Shown here: positions 36,892-45,378 of the stretch, piece by piece
How positions within the stretch are numbered: the stretch's first letter is position 1
How the letters are laid out: the number at the start of each line of letters is the position of its first letter
Source: Pantoea sp. 18069
Lineage (GTDB): Bacteria; Pseudomonadota; Gammaproteobacteria; Burkholderiales; Burkholderiaceae_C
Direction of reading: 5' to 3'
Length of the DNA stretch: 64,000 nt
Assembly (NCBI RefSeq): GCF_902706035.1
Contig: NZ_CACSJA010000002.1
Span: 124,001 to 188,000, forward strand
Notes under the pieces: model-generated
What the model was told of the DNA's origin: nothing
The model's input: only the letters and a program-made list of their open reading frames with translations
Database searches by the model: none
Position numbers and translations under genes: made by a program

Positions 36892-37653
36892 TCAGACCCG
36901 CTGGATAAATCCATCGAGCAGCTGCGCAAACACCGCCGGCTGCTCCACGCAGCTGATGTGCGCGGCTTCTATAGAGGCCAGTTCGGCGCCGGCAATGCCA
37001 GCGGCAATTTCCTCGGACAGCGCCATCGGCGTCGCCGCATCGAGCGTGCCGCCTATCACCAGCGCCGGGCAGCGGATCGAGGGATTGGTTTCGTGCAAGG
37101 CGATGCCCGCGACCGCCGCGCAGGCCTGGGCGTAGGGCTGGGCGGGAATCTGCACCAGCGTGGCGCGCATCTGCGCAACGCGCGCCGGATTGCCTGCGAG
37201 GAAATCGGGCGACAGCCAGCGCTGCAGGGCGCCATCGGCAATGGCCGCCACGCCCTGCGCCGCCACGGTCTCGATGCGGGTCTGCCAACCCTGGCGCGCA
37301 GCCGCGTCGTAGTGCGCGGCCGAGTTGGCGACGGTGATGCTCTGCACCGCGTCCGGGTGGAGCGCCGCGAGCGCCTGGGCCGTCATGCCGCCCATGGACA
37401 CGCCGGCGAAATGCACCGGGCCGCGTCCCAGGCGCGCGATCAGCTGCGCCGCGTCACTGGCCAGGTCATGCATGCTGAAATCCGTGTCGCTGGCCGGCGA
37501 GCGGCCATGGCCGCGGTGGTCGTAGCGCACGACGGTGTAGCGATCCTGCAGCAGTTCGGTGACTTCGTCCCACATGTGCAGGTCGCAACCCAGCGCGTGG
37601 CTCAGAACGATGACGGGACCTTGTCCCTGGACGATGGAATGCAATTCGGGCAT
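36892..37653 (-). CDS. pcaD: 3-oxoadipate enol-lactonase (alpha/beta hydrolase)
   Basis: Alpha/beta hydrolase of 253 residues. The nucleophile elbow is GVSMGGM (Ser about residue 96), the oxyanion region begins LSHALGCDLHMWD, and the catalytic histidine is in EAAHISCVEQP near residue 230; the aspartate falls in GGTLDAATP. These are the features of PcaD/CatD, which hydrolyses 3-oxoadipate enol-lactone to 3-oxoadipate. It is the last gene of catB-catC-Bug-pcaD on the minus strand, consistent with the third step of muconate degradation. Confidence 0.87.
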   Translation of the reverse strand: MPELHSIVQGQGPVIVLSHALGCDLHMWDEVTELLQDRYTVVRYDHRGHGRSPASDTDFSMHDLASDAAQLIARLGRGPVHFAGVSMGGMTAQALAALHPDAVQSITVANSAAHYDAAARQGWQTRIETVAAQGVAAIADGALQRWLSPDFLAGNPARVAQMRATLVQIPAQPYAQACAAVAGIALHETNPSIRCPALVIGGTLDAATPMALSEEIAAGIAGAELASIEAAHISCVEQPAVFAQLLDGFIQRV

Positions 37654-37720
37654 GGCAGCAGCGAAAAAAATGGGGGCTGGATGAAAAAAGGGCCTGCAAG
37701 CAGGCCCGGTAAGGATAAGG

Positions 37721-38707
37721 TCAATCGACCTTGATGTTGGATTCCTTGATCAGTTGGGTCCAGCGCTCGGTTTCGGTCTTCAGGTGGGCAGCCAGCGCCT
37801 GCGGCGTGCTGCCAATGGGCTCGGCGCCTATCACGCTCAGGCGCTTCTTGACTTCGGGGTCGTTCATCGCTTCGTTGAGCGTCTTGCCGAGCTTCTCGAC
37901 GATGGGCGCGGGCGTGCCCGCGGGCATGAAGGTCGCGAACCATGGCGAGACTTCATAGCCGGGAACGCCGGCTTCGGCGACCGTGGGCACGTCGGGCAGC
38001 GACGGCGAACGCGTCTTGGTGGTGATGGCGATCGCACGCAGCTTGCCGGCCTCGATGTGGGGGCGCGCCGAGGTGATGCTGTCGAACATGAAGTCGACCT
38101 GGCCGCCGAGCAGATCGGTCACGGCCGGGCCGCTGCCGCGGTACGGAACGTGCAGCATCTTCACGCCGGTCAGTGACGTGAAGCTCGCGCCCGCGAGATG
38201 GATCGAAGTGCCATTGCCGGCCGACGCATAGGTCAGCTTGTCGGGATTCTGCTTGGCCTTGGCGATCAAGTCCTTGACGCTCTTCACGTCGGACTGCTTG
38301 GGGCCGGCGACCAGGATGTTGGGCACCACGGCCAGCAGGCTCACGGGTGCGAAATCCTTGATCGGGTCGTAGCTGAGCTTGTTGTAGAGCGCGCCATTGG
38401 TTGCCATGCCTATCGAGGTGATCATCAGCGTGTAGCCGTCGGCCGGCGACTTGGCAACGGCGTCCGCGCCGATGTTGCCTCCCGCGCCCGCCTTGTTCTC
38501 GATGACGAAAGGCTGGCCCAGCTTGCGGCCCGCGACTTCACCCAGCGTGCGTGCGATCGCATCCATTGCGCCGCCCGGCGGGAAAGGCACTATCCATTTG
38601 ACGGGCTTGTCGGGCCAGTTGCCGACGGTGCCCTGGGCAAAGCTGGAAACGGCACAGGCGGCGAGCGCGGCGCCGAGCAGGGTTTTTTGCAGAAAGCGGG
38701 TTTTCAT
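37721..38707 (-). CDS. Bug-family tripartite tricarboxylate transporter substrate-binding protein
   Basis: Periplasmic binding protein of 328 residues with a signal peptide (LLGAALAACAVSSFAQG). It shows WIVPFPPGGAMDAIARTLGEVA, IENKAGAGGNIGADAVA and VPYRGSGPAVTDLLGGQ, typical for the Bug family. A clear GGAGACAAA-type ribosome-binding site precedes the ATG. Its place inside the cat gene group, between muconolactone isomerase and enol-lactonase, suggests an aromatic acid, muconate or a lactone as ligand, though the family binds many carboxylates. Confidence 0.9.
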   Translation of the reverse strand: MKTRFLQKTLLGAALAACAVSSFAQGTVGNWPDKPVKWIVPFPPGGAMDAIARTLGEVAGRKLGQPFVIENKAGAGGNIGADAVAKSPADGYTLMITSIGMATNGALYNKLSYDPIKDFAPVSLLAVVPNILVAGPKQSDVKSVKDLIAKAKQNPDKLTYASAGNGTSIHLAGASFTSLTGVKMLHVPYRGSGPAVTDLLGGQVDFMFDSITSARPHIEAGKLRAIAITTKTRSPSLPDVPTVAEAGVPGYEVSPWFATFMPAGTPAPIVEKLGKTLNEAMNDPEVKKRLSVIGAEPIGSTPQALAAHLKTETERWTQLIKESNIKVD

Positions 38708-38749
38708 TTTTTGTCTCCTTCAGAGGTGCTTGGTTCTGGACAGCGGCGC

Positions 38750-39028
38750 TCAGGCGATCGCCGAGGGATGGCGCGCGAGCGGTGTCACGTCGATGTCCAT
38801 GTAGGGAAACAGGGGCAGGCCCTGCAGCAGGTCGTGCAGTTCGTCGTTCGACGCCACGTTGAAGACGCTGTAATTGGCGTATTCGCCGACCACGCGCCAG
38901 ATCGATTGCCAGCGCCCATCGCGCTGCAATTCCTGCGAATAGGCTTTTTCGCGCAGCTTGATCTCGTTGACCTGCTCTGCGGGCAGGTCATGGGGAATGC
39001 GCACATCCATGCGTACAAGAAATAACAT
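38750..39028 (-). CDS. catC: Muconolactone delta-isomerase
   Basis: Small cytoplasmic enzyme of 92 residues, exactly the usual size. The N-terminal MLFLVRMDVRIPHDLP block and the YSVFNVASNDELHDLLQGLPLFPYM block are diagnostic of CatC. It converts (+)-muconolactone to 3-oxoadipate enol-lactone and forms a homodecamer in characterised relatives. It follows catB after 54 bp and precedes the Bug gene. Confidence is high because this family is compact and well conserved. Confidence 0.95.
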   Translation of the reverse strand: MLFLVRMDVRIPHDLPAEQVNEIKLREKAYSQELQRDGRWQSIWRVVGEYANYSVFNVASNDELHDLLQGLPLFPYMDIDVTPLARHPSAIA

Positions 39029-39082
39029 CGGCGTCTCCTTTGAGGATGGGGCCGCACGCTGCGGGCGTGGGGCCGGGAAATG

Positions 39083-40258
39083 TCAGGCGCGGGCTGCGCC
39101 CAGGTCCACGTGCAGCGGCTGCTGGCCGGCAAGCGCGCGGTCGAAGCGGTCGAGCTGGCTGAGCGAGACCGTGAGGCCATAGCCCGGGCCGTCGGGCAGC
39201 TGCAGTTCGAAATCGCGAATAGCCATCTGCTGCTCGACGATGTCGTCGACCAGCAGTTGCGGGCCGAACAGTTCGCAGCCATGGTGGGCGCCGGGCAGCG
39301 TAGAGAACACATGGGCCGAAGCCGCGCTGCCTATCGAGGTCTCGAGCATGGTGCCGCCATACCAGCCGATGTCGGCCGCCTCGGCCACGGCCGCGACCTT
39401 GCGCGTGCGCAGCAGGCCGCCGTGCTTGGCGACCTTGAGCGAGAACACATGCGAGGCCTGCTCGCGCGCCAGCATCATCGCGTCCTGCGGCGTGCAGACG
39501 GTTTCATCCGCCATGATCAGCGCGCCCTGGAGTTCCTGCGTCAGCTGGCGCAGCGCGGGCACGTTCCACCTGGCCACGGGTTGCTCGATCAGCGTCACGC
39601 CGGCCTCGATCAGCTGGGGCAGGTAGCGGCGCGCGGTGTTGCCGTCCCAGGCCTGGTTCACGTCCACCGTGAGCGTGGCGCTGGCGGGCAGGCCGCGCGC
39701 GATGCGGCTCACATGGGCCACATCGTCCTGGGGGGCGCGCGCACCGATCTTCATCTTGAAGATCCGGTGGCGGCCCTGCTCCAGGCGCAGTTGCGCTTCC
39801 TGCAGGTCGCGCTCCACGTCGCCGCTGGCGAGCGTCCAGGCCAGGGGCAGGCTCTGGTGCAGCTTGCCGCCCAGCAGTTGCCAGGCGGGAATGTCCAGCG
39901 TGCGCGCCAGCGCATCGATCAGCGCCATCTCCACGGCTGATTTTGCAAACGCATTGCCCTTGCAGGCCAGGTCCATGCGCGCCAGCACCTGCTCGATGCC
40001 GCCGGCTTGCTGCCCGAGCACGGCCGGCGCGAGGTAGTTCTCGATTGCATGGGCGATGCTCTCGGGCGACTCCTCGTTCCACGATGGGCCGCCGATGGTC
40101 GCGGCTTCGCCGAAACCGCAGGCGCCGTTGCGCAGCCACAGCTGCACGATGACCGGGCTCTGGCGCTGGATGGCACCAAACGACAGCTTGTGCGGGCGAA
40201 TCGTGGGGATGTCCAGAATGCGCACCTGGATGCGCTCGATGGTGAATTCGTTGCTCAT
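39083..40258 (-). CDS. catB: Muconate cycloisomerase (enolase superfamily)
   Basis: Enolase-superfamily enzyme of 391 residues converting cis,cis-muconate to (+)-muconolactone. The catalytic KxK motif is K168/K170 in FKMKIG; metal ligands are D199 (TVDVNQAWD), E225 (LIEQPV) and D251 (MADET), and a lysine in FSLKVAKHGG plus a glutamate in MLETSIG complete the site. The N-terminal IPTIRPHKLSFG capping block favours muconate or chloromuconate as substrate. First gene of catB-catC-Bug-pcaD, divergent from a LysR gene. No catechol 1,2-dioxygenase (catA) gene is found in the window. Confidence 0.93.
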   Translation of the reverse strand: MSNEFTIERIQVRILDIPTIRPHKLSFGAIQRQSPVIVQLWLRNGACGFGEAATIGGPSWNEESPESIAHAIENYLAPAVLGQQAGGIEQVLARMDLACKGNAFAKSAVEMALIDALARTLDIPAWQLLGGKLHQSLPLAWTLASGDVERDLQEAQLRLEQGRHRIFKMKIGARAPQDDVAHVSRIARGLPASATLTVDVNQAWDGNTARRYLPQLIEAGVTLIEQPVARWNVPALRQLTQELQGALIMADETVCTPQDAMMLAREQASHVFSLKVAKHGGLLRTRKVAAVAEAADIGWYGGTMLETSIGSAASAHVFSTLPGAHHGCELFGPQLLVDDIVEQQMAIRDFELQLPDGPGYGLTVSLSQLDRFDRALAGQQPLHVDLGAARA

Positions 40259-40359
40259 GCGGATCTCTTTGCGGCGGCTGGGCAGGAAGAAAAATGCCGC
40301 TGGAGTACAGCTTAATGTCGGTTATTTATCCAATCCAATGATTTATTTCTGTTGATTCA

Positions 40360-40374
40360 TTCGATAATTTCGAA
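40360..40374. promoter_or_regulatory. Candidate LysR/CatR box (T-N11-A palindrome)
   Basis: TTCGATAATTTCGAA, perfect 5-bp arms separated by five bases, contains the T-N11-A pattern of LysR binding sites. It lies in the 143-bp catB-lysR divergent spacer, 27 bp before the lysR ATG and about 100 bp before catB. Likely site for autoregulation and catB activation. Confidence 0.5.
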
Positions 40375-40401
40375 CGTTTACCTTTTGCCTGGACTGCTTG
40401 C

Positions 40402-41319
40402 ATGGAAATCCGACAGCTGCGCTACTTTCTGGACATTGCCCGCACCGAGCACCTGACCGCCTCGGCCAAGCAATTGTTCGTCACCCAGTCGACGCTGTCG
40501 CACGGCCTGCGCCAGATCGAGGAGGAGCTGGGCGTGCCGCTGTTCGAGCGCGTGGGCCGGGGCCTGAAGCTGTCGCAGGCTGGGCGGGTGTTCAAGGACT
40601 ACGCGGCGCGCGCGCTGCAGGAGCTCGAAGCCGGGCGCATGGCGCTGGCAGATCTGGCGAGCCTGCAGGCCGGCCAGCTCACCGTGGGCGTGATTCCCAC
40701 GTCGCTGCACACGCTGGTGCCCTCGGCCGTGGCGGCGTTCAATGCGCGCTACCCCAAGATCCATGTGGTGCTGCGCGAGCTGCTCGCGCCCGAGATCGAA
40801 GCCCTGCTGCTCAGCGGCGACCTGGACCTGGGAATGGCCTTTCACCCCGCGGGCATCGCAGGCGTCGATTCCGAACCGCTGTTCGAGGAGCACATGCAGT
40901 TCGTCGCCCATGCCTCGCACCCGCTCGCGGGCCGGGCACCGCTGCAACTGCGCCAGCTCCAGGACGTGCCGCTGGCGCTGCTGTCGCGGCGCTTTGCGAC
41001 GCGGCGGCTGCTCGAAGAGCATTTTCGCGCCGCGGGCGTGCAGCCCAAGGTGATGGTCGAGATGGAATCGGTGCACGCGCTGATCGCCGCCTGCCACTGG
41101 GGCGCGCAACTGGCCTGCATCGTGCCGCAGCGCGCCGCGGCGCTGCATGGCCAGGGCCTTTGCGCGCTCGGGCTGGAGCCGCCGCTGCTGCGCACCGCGA
41201 GCCTGCTGTGGAATGCGCGCACTTCGCGCAGCGCGGCCGCGCAGGCTTTCGCGGGGCTGCTCACGCAGAGCGTGCAGCAGCAGTGGCCCGCTCCGCCCGA
41301 CCCACCCATTCATGCATGA
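40402..41319 (+). CDS. LysR-family regulator, probable cat operon activator
   Basis: LysR protein of 305 residues. The helix-turn-helix is MEIRQLRYFLDIARTEHLTASAKQLFVTQSTLSHGLRQIEEELGVPLFER, split over the first 52 residues; the effector domain begins LTVGVIPTSLHTLVPS and carries the VVLRELLAPEIEALLLSGDLDLGM block. It resembles CynR/CatR-type activators. Divergent transcription from catB strongly suggests that it controls the muconate pathway, with cis,cis-muconate as a plausible inducer. The next gene (gcdH) is 143 bp downstream on the same strand. Confidence 0.9.
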   Translation: MEIRQLRYFLDIARTEHLTASAKQLFVTQSTLSHGLRQIEEELGVPLFERVGRGLKLSQAGRVFKDYAARALQELEAGRMALADLASLQAGQLTVGVIPTSLHTLVPSAVAAFNARYPKIHVVLRELLAPEIEALLLSGDLDLGMAFHPAGIAGVDSEPLFEEHMQFVAHASHPLAGRAPLQLRQLQDVPLALLSRRFATRRLLEEHFRAAGVQPKVMVEMESVHALIAACHWGAQLACIVPQRAAALHGQGLCALGLEPPLLRTASLLWNARTSRSAAAQAFAGLLTQSVQQQWPAPPDPPIHA

Positions 41320-41334
41320 ATCTCATATCTGGAT

Positions 41335-41351
41335 GCAAACAAATCGTTTGC
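41335..41351. promoter_or_regulatory. Inverted repeat upstream of gcdH
   Basis: GCAAAC-AAATC-GTTTGC, perfect 6-bp arms with a five-base spacer, located 112-128 bp before the gcdH ATG. It could be a regulator site for the glutarate genes; no regulator gene of obvious partnership is adjacent. Confidence 0.35.
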
Positions 41352-41462
41352 CCGGGTAAAGGCAACGGCCTACGATCGCTGCCAGTACCTGCCCACCATG
41401 CGCAAACCGCAGCAAGGTGACGCAAGCGCCCCGCATATCCACCGCATCCGAGGAGACACAAC

Positions 41463-42656
41463 ATGGCCGGCCAATTCCAATGGGACGATCCTTTCCAACT
41501 CGACCAACAGCTCACCGAAGACGAGCGCATGGTGCGCGACGCCGCGCGTGACTATTGCGACGGCCAGCTGGCGCCGCGCGTGCTGGAAATGTTCCGCCAT
41601 GAAAAGTCCGACATCACCATCTTCCGCGAGATGGGCGAGCTGGGCCTGCTGGGCCCGACCATTGGCACCGAATACGGCGGCGCCGGCCTGAACTACGTGA
41701 GCTACGGCCTGGTGGCGCGCGAGATCGAACGCATAGACTCGGGCTACCGTTCCATGGCCAGCGTGCAAAGCTCGCTGGTGATGGTGCCCATCAACGAATT
41801 CGGCAGCGAAGAACAAAAGCAGAAGTACCTGCCCAAGCTGGCCAGCGGCCACTTCATCGGCTGCTTCGGCCTGACCGAACCCGACCACGGCTCCGACCCG
41901 GGCTCGATGGCCACGCGCGCCTACAAGGTCGACGGCGGCTACAAGCTCAAGGGCAGCAAGATGTGGATCACCAACAGCCCCGTGGCCGACGTGTTCGTCG
42001 TCTGGGCCAAGGAAGTCTCCGAGACCGGTGCAGTCGGCCAGATCCGCGGCTTCATCCTGGAAAAGGGCTGGAAGGGCCTTACCGCTCCAGCCATCCACGG
42101 CAAGGTCGGCCTGCGTGCCTCGATCACCGGCGAAATCGTCATGGACGATGTGTTCGTTCCCGAAGAAAACGCCTTCCCCGAAGTGCGCGGCCTCAAGGGC
42201 CCGTTCACCTGCCTCAACAGCGCGCGCTTCGGCATCGCCTGGGGCGCGATGGGCGCGGCCGAAGCCTGCTGGCACACCGCGCGCCAGTACACGCTGGACC
42301 GCAAGCAGTTCGGCCGCCCCCTGGCCGCCAACCAGCTGGTGCAAAAGAAGCTCGCCGACATGCAGACCGAAATCACGCTGGGCCTGCAGGCCGCGCTGCG
42401 CGTGGGCCGCATGAAGGACGAGCACCAGAACGTGGTCGAGATCACCTCGCTGATCAAGCGCAACAACTGCGGCAAGGCGCTGGACATCGCCCGCCTGGCG
42501 CGCGACATGCTCGGCGGCAACGGCATCAGCGACGAGTTCGGCGTCGCCCGCCACCTCGTGAACCTCGAAGTGGTCAACACCTACGAAGGCACGCACGATG
42601 TGCATGCGCTGATTCTCGGCCGCGCGCAGACCGGGATTGCGGCGTTCGCGAACTGA
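41463..42656 (+). CDS. gcdH: Glutaryl-CoA dehydrogenase
   Basis: FAD-dependent acyl-CoA dehydrogenase of 397 residues that oxidatively decarboxylates glutaryl-CoA to crotonyl-CoA. FAD/substrate motifs [16 protein letters not shown] and MWITNSP, and the catalytic base E375 within [10 protein letters not shown], fit the GcdH subgroup; an [20 protein letters not shown] block near the N-terminus agrees. An AGGAG ribosome-binding site lies just before the ATG. A CaiB-type CoA transferase follows 178 bp downstream, the usual partner that forms glutaryl-CoA during lysine or glutarate breakdown. Confidence 0.95.
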   Translation: MAGQFQWDDPFQLDQQLTEDERMVRDAARDYCDGQLAPRVLEMFRHEKSDITIFREMGELGLLGPTIGTEYGGAGLNYVSYGLVAREIERIDSGYRSMASVQSSLVMVPINEFGSEEQKQKYLPKLASGHFIGCFGLTEPDHGSDPGSMATRAYKVDGGYKLKGSKMWITNSPVADVFVVWAKEVSETGAVGQIRGFILEKGWKGLTAPAIHGKVGLRASITGEIVMDDVFVPEENAFPEVRGLKGPFTCLNSARFGIAWGAMGAAEACWHTARQYTLDRKQFGRPLAANQLVQKKLADMQTEITLGLQAALRVGRMKDEHQNVVEITSLIKRNNCGKALDIARLARDMLGGNGISDEFGVARHLVNLEVVNTYEGTHDVHALILGRAQTGIAAFAN

Positions 42657-42726
42657 TTGCAGTCAGCCGGGTGGCATGGCCTCCGTGCCGCTCGGCAGTT
42701 CCTTACGTCCTGAGCCTGAGGACAGG

Positions 42727-42759
42727 ACGTTCATGGTTCGACAAGCTCACCACGAACGG
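42727..42759. repeat. 33-bp dispersed repeat, unit 1 between gcdH and the CoA transferase
   Basis: A 33-bp unit ending CTCACCACGAACGG, the reverse-complement counterpart of the repeat at 33831-33863 with three differences. Its right end CGAACGG faces CCGTTCG of the next unit across a five-base gap, so the pair can form a hairpin in mRNA. Confidence 0.75.
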
Positions 42760-42764
42760 TTGTC

Positions 42765-42811
42765 CCGTTCGCCCTGAGCCTGCCTAGCCGGCCGCGTCGA
42801 AGGATGAACGG
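42765..42811. repeat. Dispersed repeat, unit 2 interrupted by 14 bp
   Basis: Begins CCGTTCGCCCTGAGCCTG and ends TCGAAGGATGAACGG. Joining these two parts gives a 33-bp unit of the same family; a 14-bp insert CCTAGCCGGCCGCG lies between them at 42783-42796. Units 1 and 2 together fill most of the 178-bp gap between gcdH and the CoA transferase gene. Confidence 0.65.
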
Positions 42812-42834
42812 CCCTCCCTCCAGTCGAAGCCCCC

Positions 42835-44076
42835 ATGACCACACCCCCCCCCACCGCCCTCGCCGGCATCAAGGTCCTCGACCTGTCGCGCGTGCTTGCC
42901 GGCCCCTGGTGCACCCAGATGCTGGCCGACCTGGGCGCCGACGTCATCAAGGTGGAACGCCCGGTCGCGGGCGACGACACCCGCCACTGGGGCCCGCCGT
43001 TCCTGCGCGATGAGAACGGCCAGGACTCGCGCCACGCCAGCTACTTCACGGCCTGCAACCGCAACAAGCGCTCGATCACCATCGACATGGCCCACCCCGA
43101 AGGCCAGGCGCTGCTGCGCGAGATGGCCCGCGAAGCCGATGTCGTGGTCGAGAACTTCAAGGTCGGCGGCCTGCGCCAGTACGGCCTCGACTACGACAGC
43201 CTCAAGGCGCTCAATCCGCGCCTGGTCTACTGCTCTATCACCGGCTTCGGCCAGGATGGGCCGTATGCCGAGCGCGCGGGCTACGACCTGATGGTCCAGG
43301 CCATGTGCGGGCTGATGAGCATCACGGGTCACGCCGACGGCACGCCCGGCGGCGGTCCGCTCAAGGCCGGGGTCGCGGTGATCGACGTGTTCACCGGGCT
43401 GTACGCAAGCAATGCGATTCTCGCGGCGCTCAACGCACGCCACAGCAGCGGCCAGGGCCAGTACATCGACATGGCGCTGCTCGACGTGGGCATGGCGGTG
43501 CTGGCCAACCAGGCCGCGGGCTATCTCGCGACCGGCGAAGCGCCGGGCCGCGCGGGCAATGTGCACCCCAGCCTCGCGCCCTACCAGGACTTCGTGACCC
43601 AGGACGGCAACGTGCTGCTGGCGATAGGCAACGACGGCCAGTTCGCGCGCTTTTGCGCGGCCATCGGTGAGCCCGGCTGGGCGCAGGATGCGCGCTTTGC
43701 GACCAACACCGCACGCGTGCAGCACCGCGCGGCGCTGCTGGCGTTGATGGAGCCCGTGCTGCTGCAGCGCACAACGGCCGCCTGGATCGCGCTGTTCGAA
43801 GACAAGGCCGTGCCCTGCGGCCCCATCAATACCGTGGCGCAGGCCTTTGACGACCCCCAGGTCAAGGCCCGGGGCCTGCGCATCGAACTGCCGCGCGACA
43901 CCGATGGCGGCATGCCGGCCGTGGCCGGCGTCGCCAACCCGATGCGCCTGTCGGGCACGCCCGTGGTCTACCACCGCGCGCCGCCCGCACTGGGCCAGCA
44001 CACCCATGAGGTGCTGCAGCAGTTGGGGCTGGACGCAGCACGCATCGACGCGCTGCGCACGGCCCGCGCTATCTAA
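42835..44076 (+). CDS. CaiB/BaiF family CoA transferase, probable glutarate CoA-transferase
   Basis: Class III CoA transferase of 413 residues. The N-terminal GIKVLDLSRVLAGPWCTQMLADLGADVIKVE block is standard; the nucleophilic aspartate is D151 in RAGYDLMVQAMCG. Its place after gcdH matches the succinyl-CoA:glutarate CoA-transferase that supplies glutaryl-CoA. The spacer contains two dispersed repeat units, which may separate expression from gcdH. The substrate is inferred from context only. Confidence 0.87.
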   Translation: MTTPPPTALAGIKVLDLSRVLAGPWCTQMLADLGADVIKVERPVAGDDTRHWGPPFLRDENGQDSRHASYFTACNRNKRSITIDMAHPEGQALLREMAREADVVVENFKVGGLRQYGLDYDSLKALNPRLVYCSITGFGQDGPYAERAGYDLMVQAMCGLMSITGHADGTPGGGPLKAGVAVIDVFTGLYASNAILAALNARHSSGQGQYIDMALLDVGMAVLANQAAGYLATGEAPGRAGNVHPSLAPYQDFVTQDGNVLLAIGNDGQFARFCAAIGEPGWAQDARFATNTARVQHRAALLALMEPVLLQRTTAAWIALFEDKAVPCGPINTVAQAFDDPQVKARGLRIELPRDTDGGMPAVAGVANPMRLSGTPVVYHRAPPALGQHTHEVLQQLGLDAARIDALRTARAI

Positions 44077-44227
44077 AGCCGCAGCGGATGCGGCCTACCC
44101 GGCCGCCATCACGTCGTGCAACAGGGCCGGACAATATCCTTATCCGGGCCCGTATTTAATATGCAGAAAATCCTGTCGGGTTTTATGCAGGCACCAGCAC
44201 GCCTCAAATAAAAATACCACCAAGGGA

Positions 44228-44243
44228 AAATACTGAAGTATTT
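44228..44243. promoter_or_regulatory. Palindrome AAATACT-GA-AGTATTT upstream of a Bug gene
   Basis: Perfect 7-bp arms with a two-base centre in an AT-rich 249-bp intergenic region, 83 bp before the Bug ATG. A plausible operator or promoter element. The rest of the spacer (44077-44325) shows no coding signal. Confidence 0.35.
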
Positions 44244-44325
44244 AACTGTCGCCGCTAAACTGAACAACCAACAATTCCATTAGCATATTGTCACGTTGAA
44301 CAAAATATTACCTGGAGACAATTCA

Positions 44326-45291
44326 ATGGTTCGCAAAAGCATTTTGGCATTGGGCATTCTTTCCCTTTTCGGCAGCGCCTTCGCGCAGTCCGCCTATCCC
44401 AGCAAACCCATCAAGCTGCTCGTGCCTTTTGCCGCGGGCGGCACCACCGACCTGATCGCCCGCGTGATCGCCGATCCGCTGGGCCGTGAGCTCGGCCAGC
44501 CCGTGATCGTCGAGAACCGCGGCGGCGGCGGTGGCAGCATAGGCGCTGCGGAAACCGCGCGTGCCGCACCCGACGGCTACCACCTGGGCATGGCCACCGT
44601 GTCGACCACGGCGACCAACCCGGCGATCAACCCCAAGATCCCCTACAACGTCGCGACCGACTTCACGCCGGTCATCAACATTGCGGCCACGCCCAACGTG
44701 ATCGCGGCCCATCCCCAGTTCGCGGGCAAGAACTACAAGCAGTTCCTCGAGGAAATCAAGAAGAACCCCGCCAAGTATTCCTACGCCTCGCCCGGCACGG
44801 GCTCGATCACCCATCTGATGATGGAAATGTTCAAGCTGTCGACGGCCACGGACATCATGCACGTGCCCTACCGCGGTTCGGGCCCGGCGCTCAACGATGC
44901 GGTTGCCGGCCAGGTGCCGCTGATTTTCGACAACCTGCCTTCGGCCCTGCCCTTCATCAAGGAAAAGCGCCTGGTCCCACTCGTGGTCGCAGCGCCCGAG
45001 CGCGTGCCCGCCCTGCCCGACGTGCCGACGTTCAAGGAAGTCGGCCTCGAGCCCGTGAACCGCATGGCCTACTACGGCATCCTCGGCCCGAAGAACCTGC
45101 CCAAGGAAATCGTCGACAAGGTCAATGCTGCGGTGCGCAAGGTGCTGCAGGACCCGGCAATCCGCAAGCGCATAGAGGAAACCGGCTCCATCATCCAGGC
45201 CGACACCCCCGAGAAGTTCGCCCAGCAGATGAAGGAAGAGCTCGCGGTCTACAAGGACGTGGTCGTCAAGCAGAAATTGACCATGGATTAA
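44326..45291 (+). CDS. Bug-family tripartite tricarboxylate transporter substrate-binding protein
   Basis: Periplasmic binding protein of 321 residues. The ATG at 44326 follows a GGAGAC ribosome-binding site and opens a signal peptide (SILALGILSLFGSAFAQS); an in-frame TTG at 44296 is rejected. Family blocks: KPIKLLVPFAAGGTTDLIARVIA, VENRGGGGGSIGAAETA and VPYRGSGPALNDAVAGQ. It follows the glutarate CoA-transferase and is closed by a strong terminator. Glutarate or another dicarboxylate is a reasonable but unproven ligand. Confidence 0.9.
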   Translation: MVRKSILALGILSLFGSAFAQSAYPSKPIKLLVPFAAGGTTDLIARVIADPLGRELGQPVIVENRGGGGGSIGAAETARAAPDGYHLGMATVSTTATNPAINPKIPYNVATDFTPVINIAATPNVIAAHPQFAGKNYKQFLEEIKKNPAKYSYASPGTGSITHLMMEMFKLSTATDIMHVPYRGSGPALNDAVAGQVPLIFDNLPSALPFIKEKRLVPLVVAAPERVPALPDVPTFKEVGLEPVNRMAYYGILGPKNLPKEIVDKVNAAVRKVLQDPAIRKRIEETGSIIQADTPEKFAQQMKEELAVYKDVVVKQKLTMD

Positions 45292-45320
45292 CCAGGAAGC
45301 CCCTCGGACCACTTCAATGC

Positions 45321-45355
45321 AAAAACCCCGCCATGGCGCCATGGCGGGGTTTTTG
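45321..45355. terminator. Strong bidirectional Rho-independent terminator
   Basis: A perfect palindrome: AAAAACCCCGCCATGG, a CG centre, then its complement ending in GGGGTTTTT. The GC stem flanked by A and T runs works on both strands, serving the Bug gene (plus) and the convergent DUF4148 gene (minus). Confidence 0.92.
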
Positions 45356-45378
45356 CATTCACAGGCCTGCGGCCGGGA

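Noticed and set aside
22172..42811. CRISPR-like or IS-type repeats
   Set aside because: Repeat units are far apart, lack regular spacers and cas genes, and no transposase frame is present.
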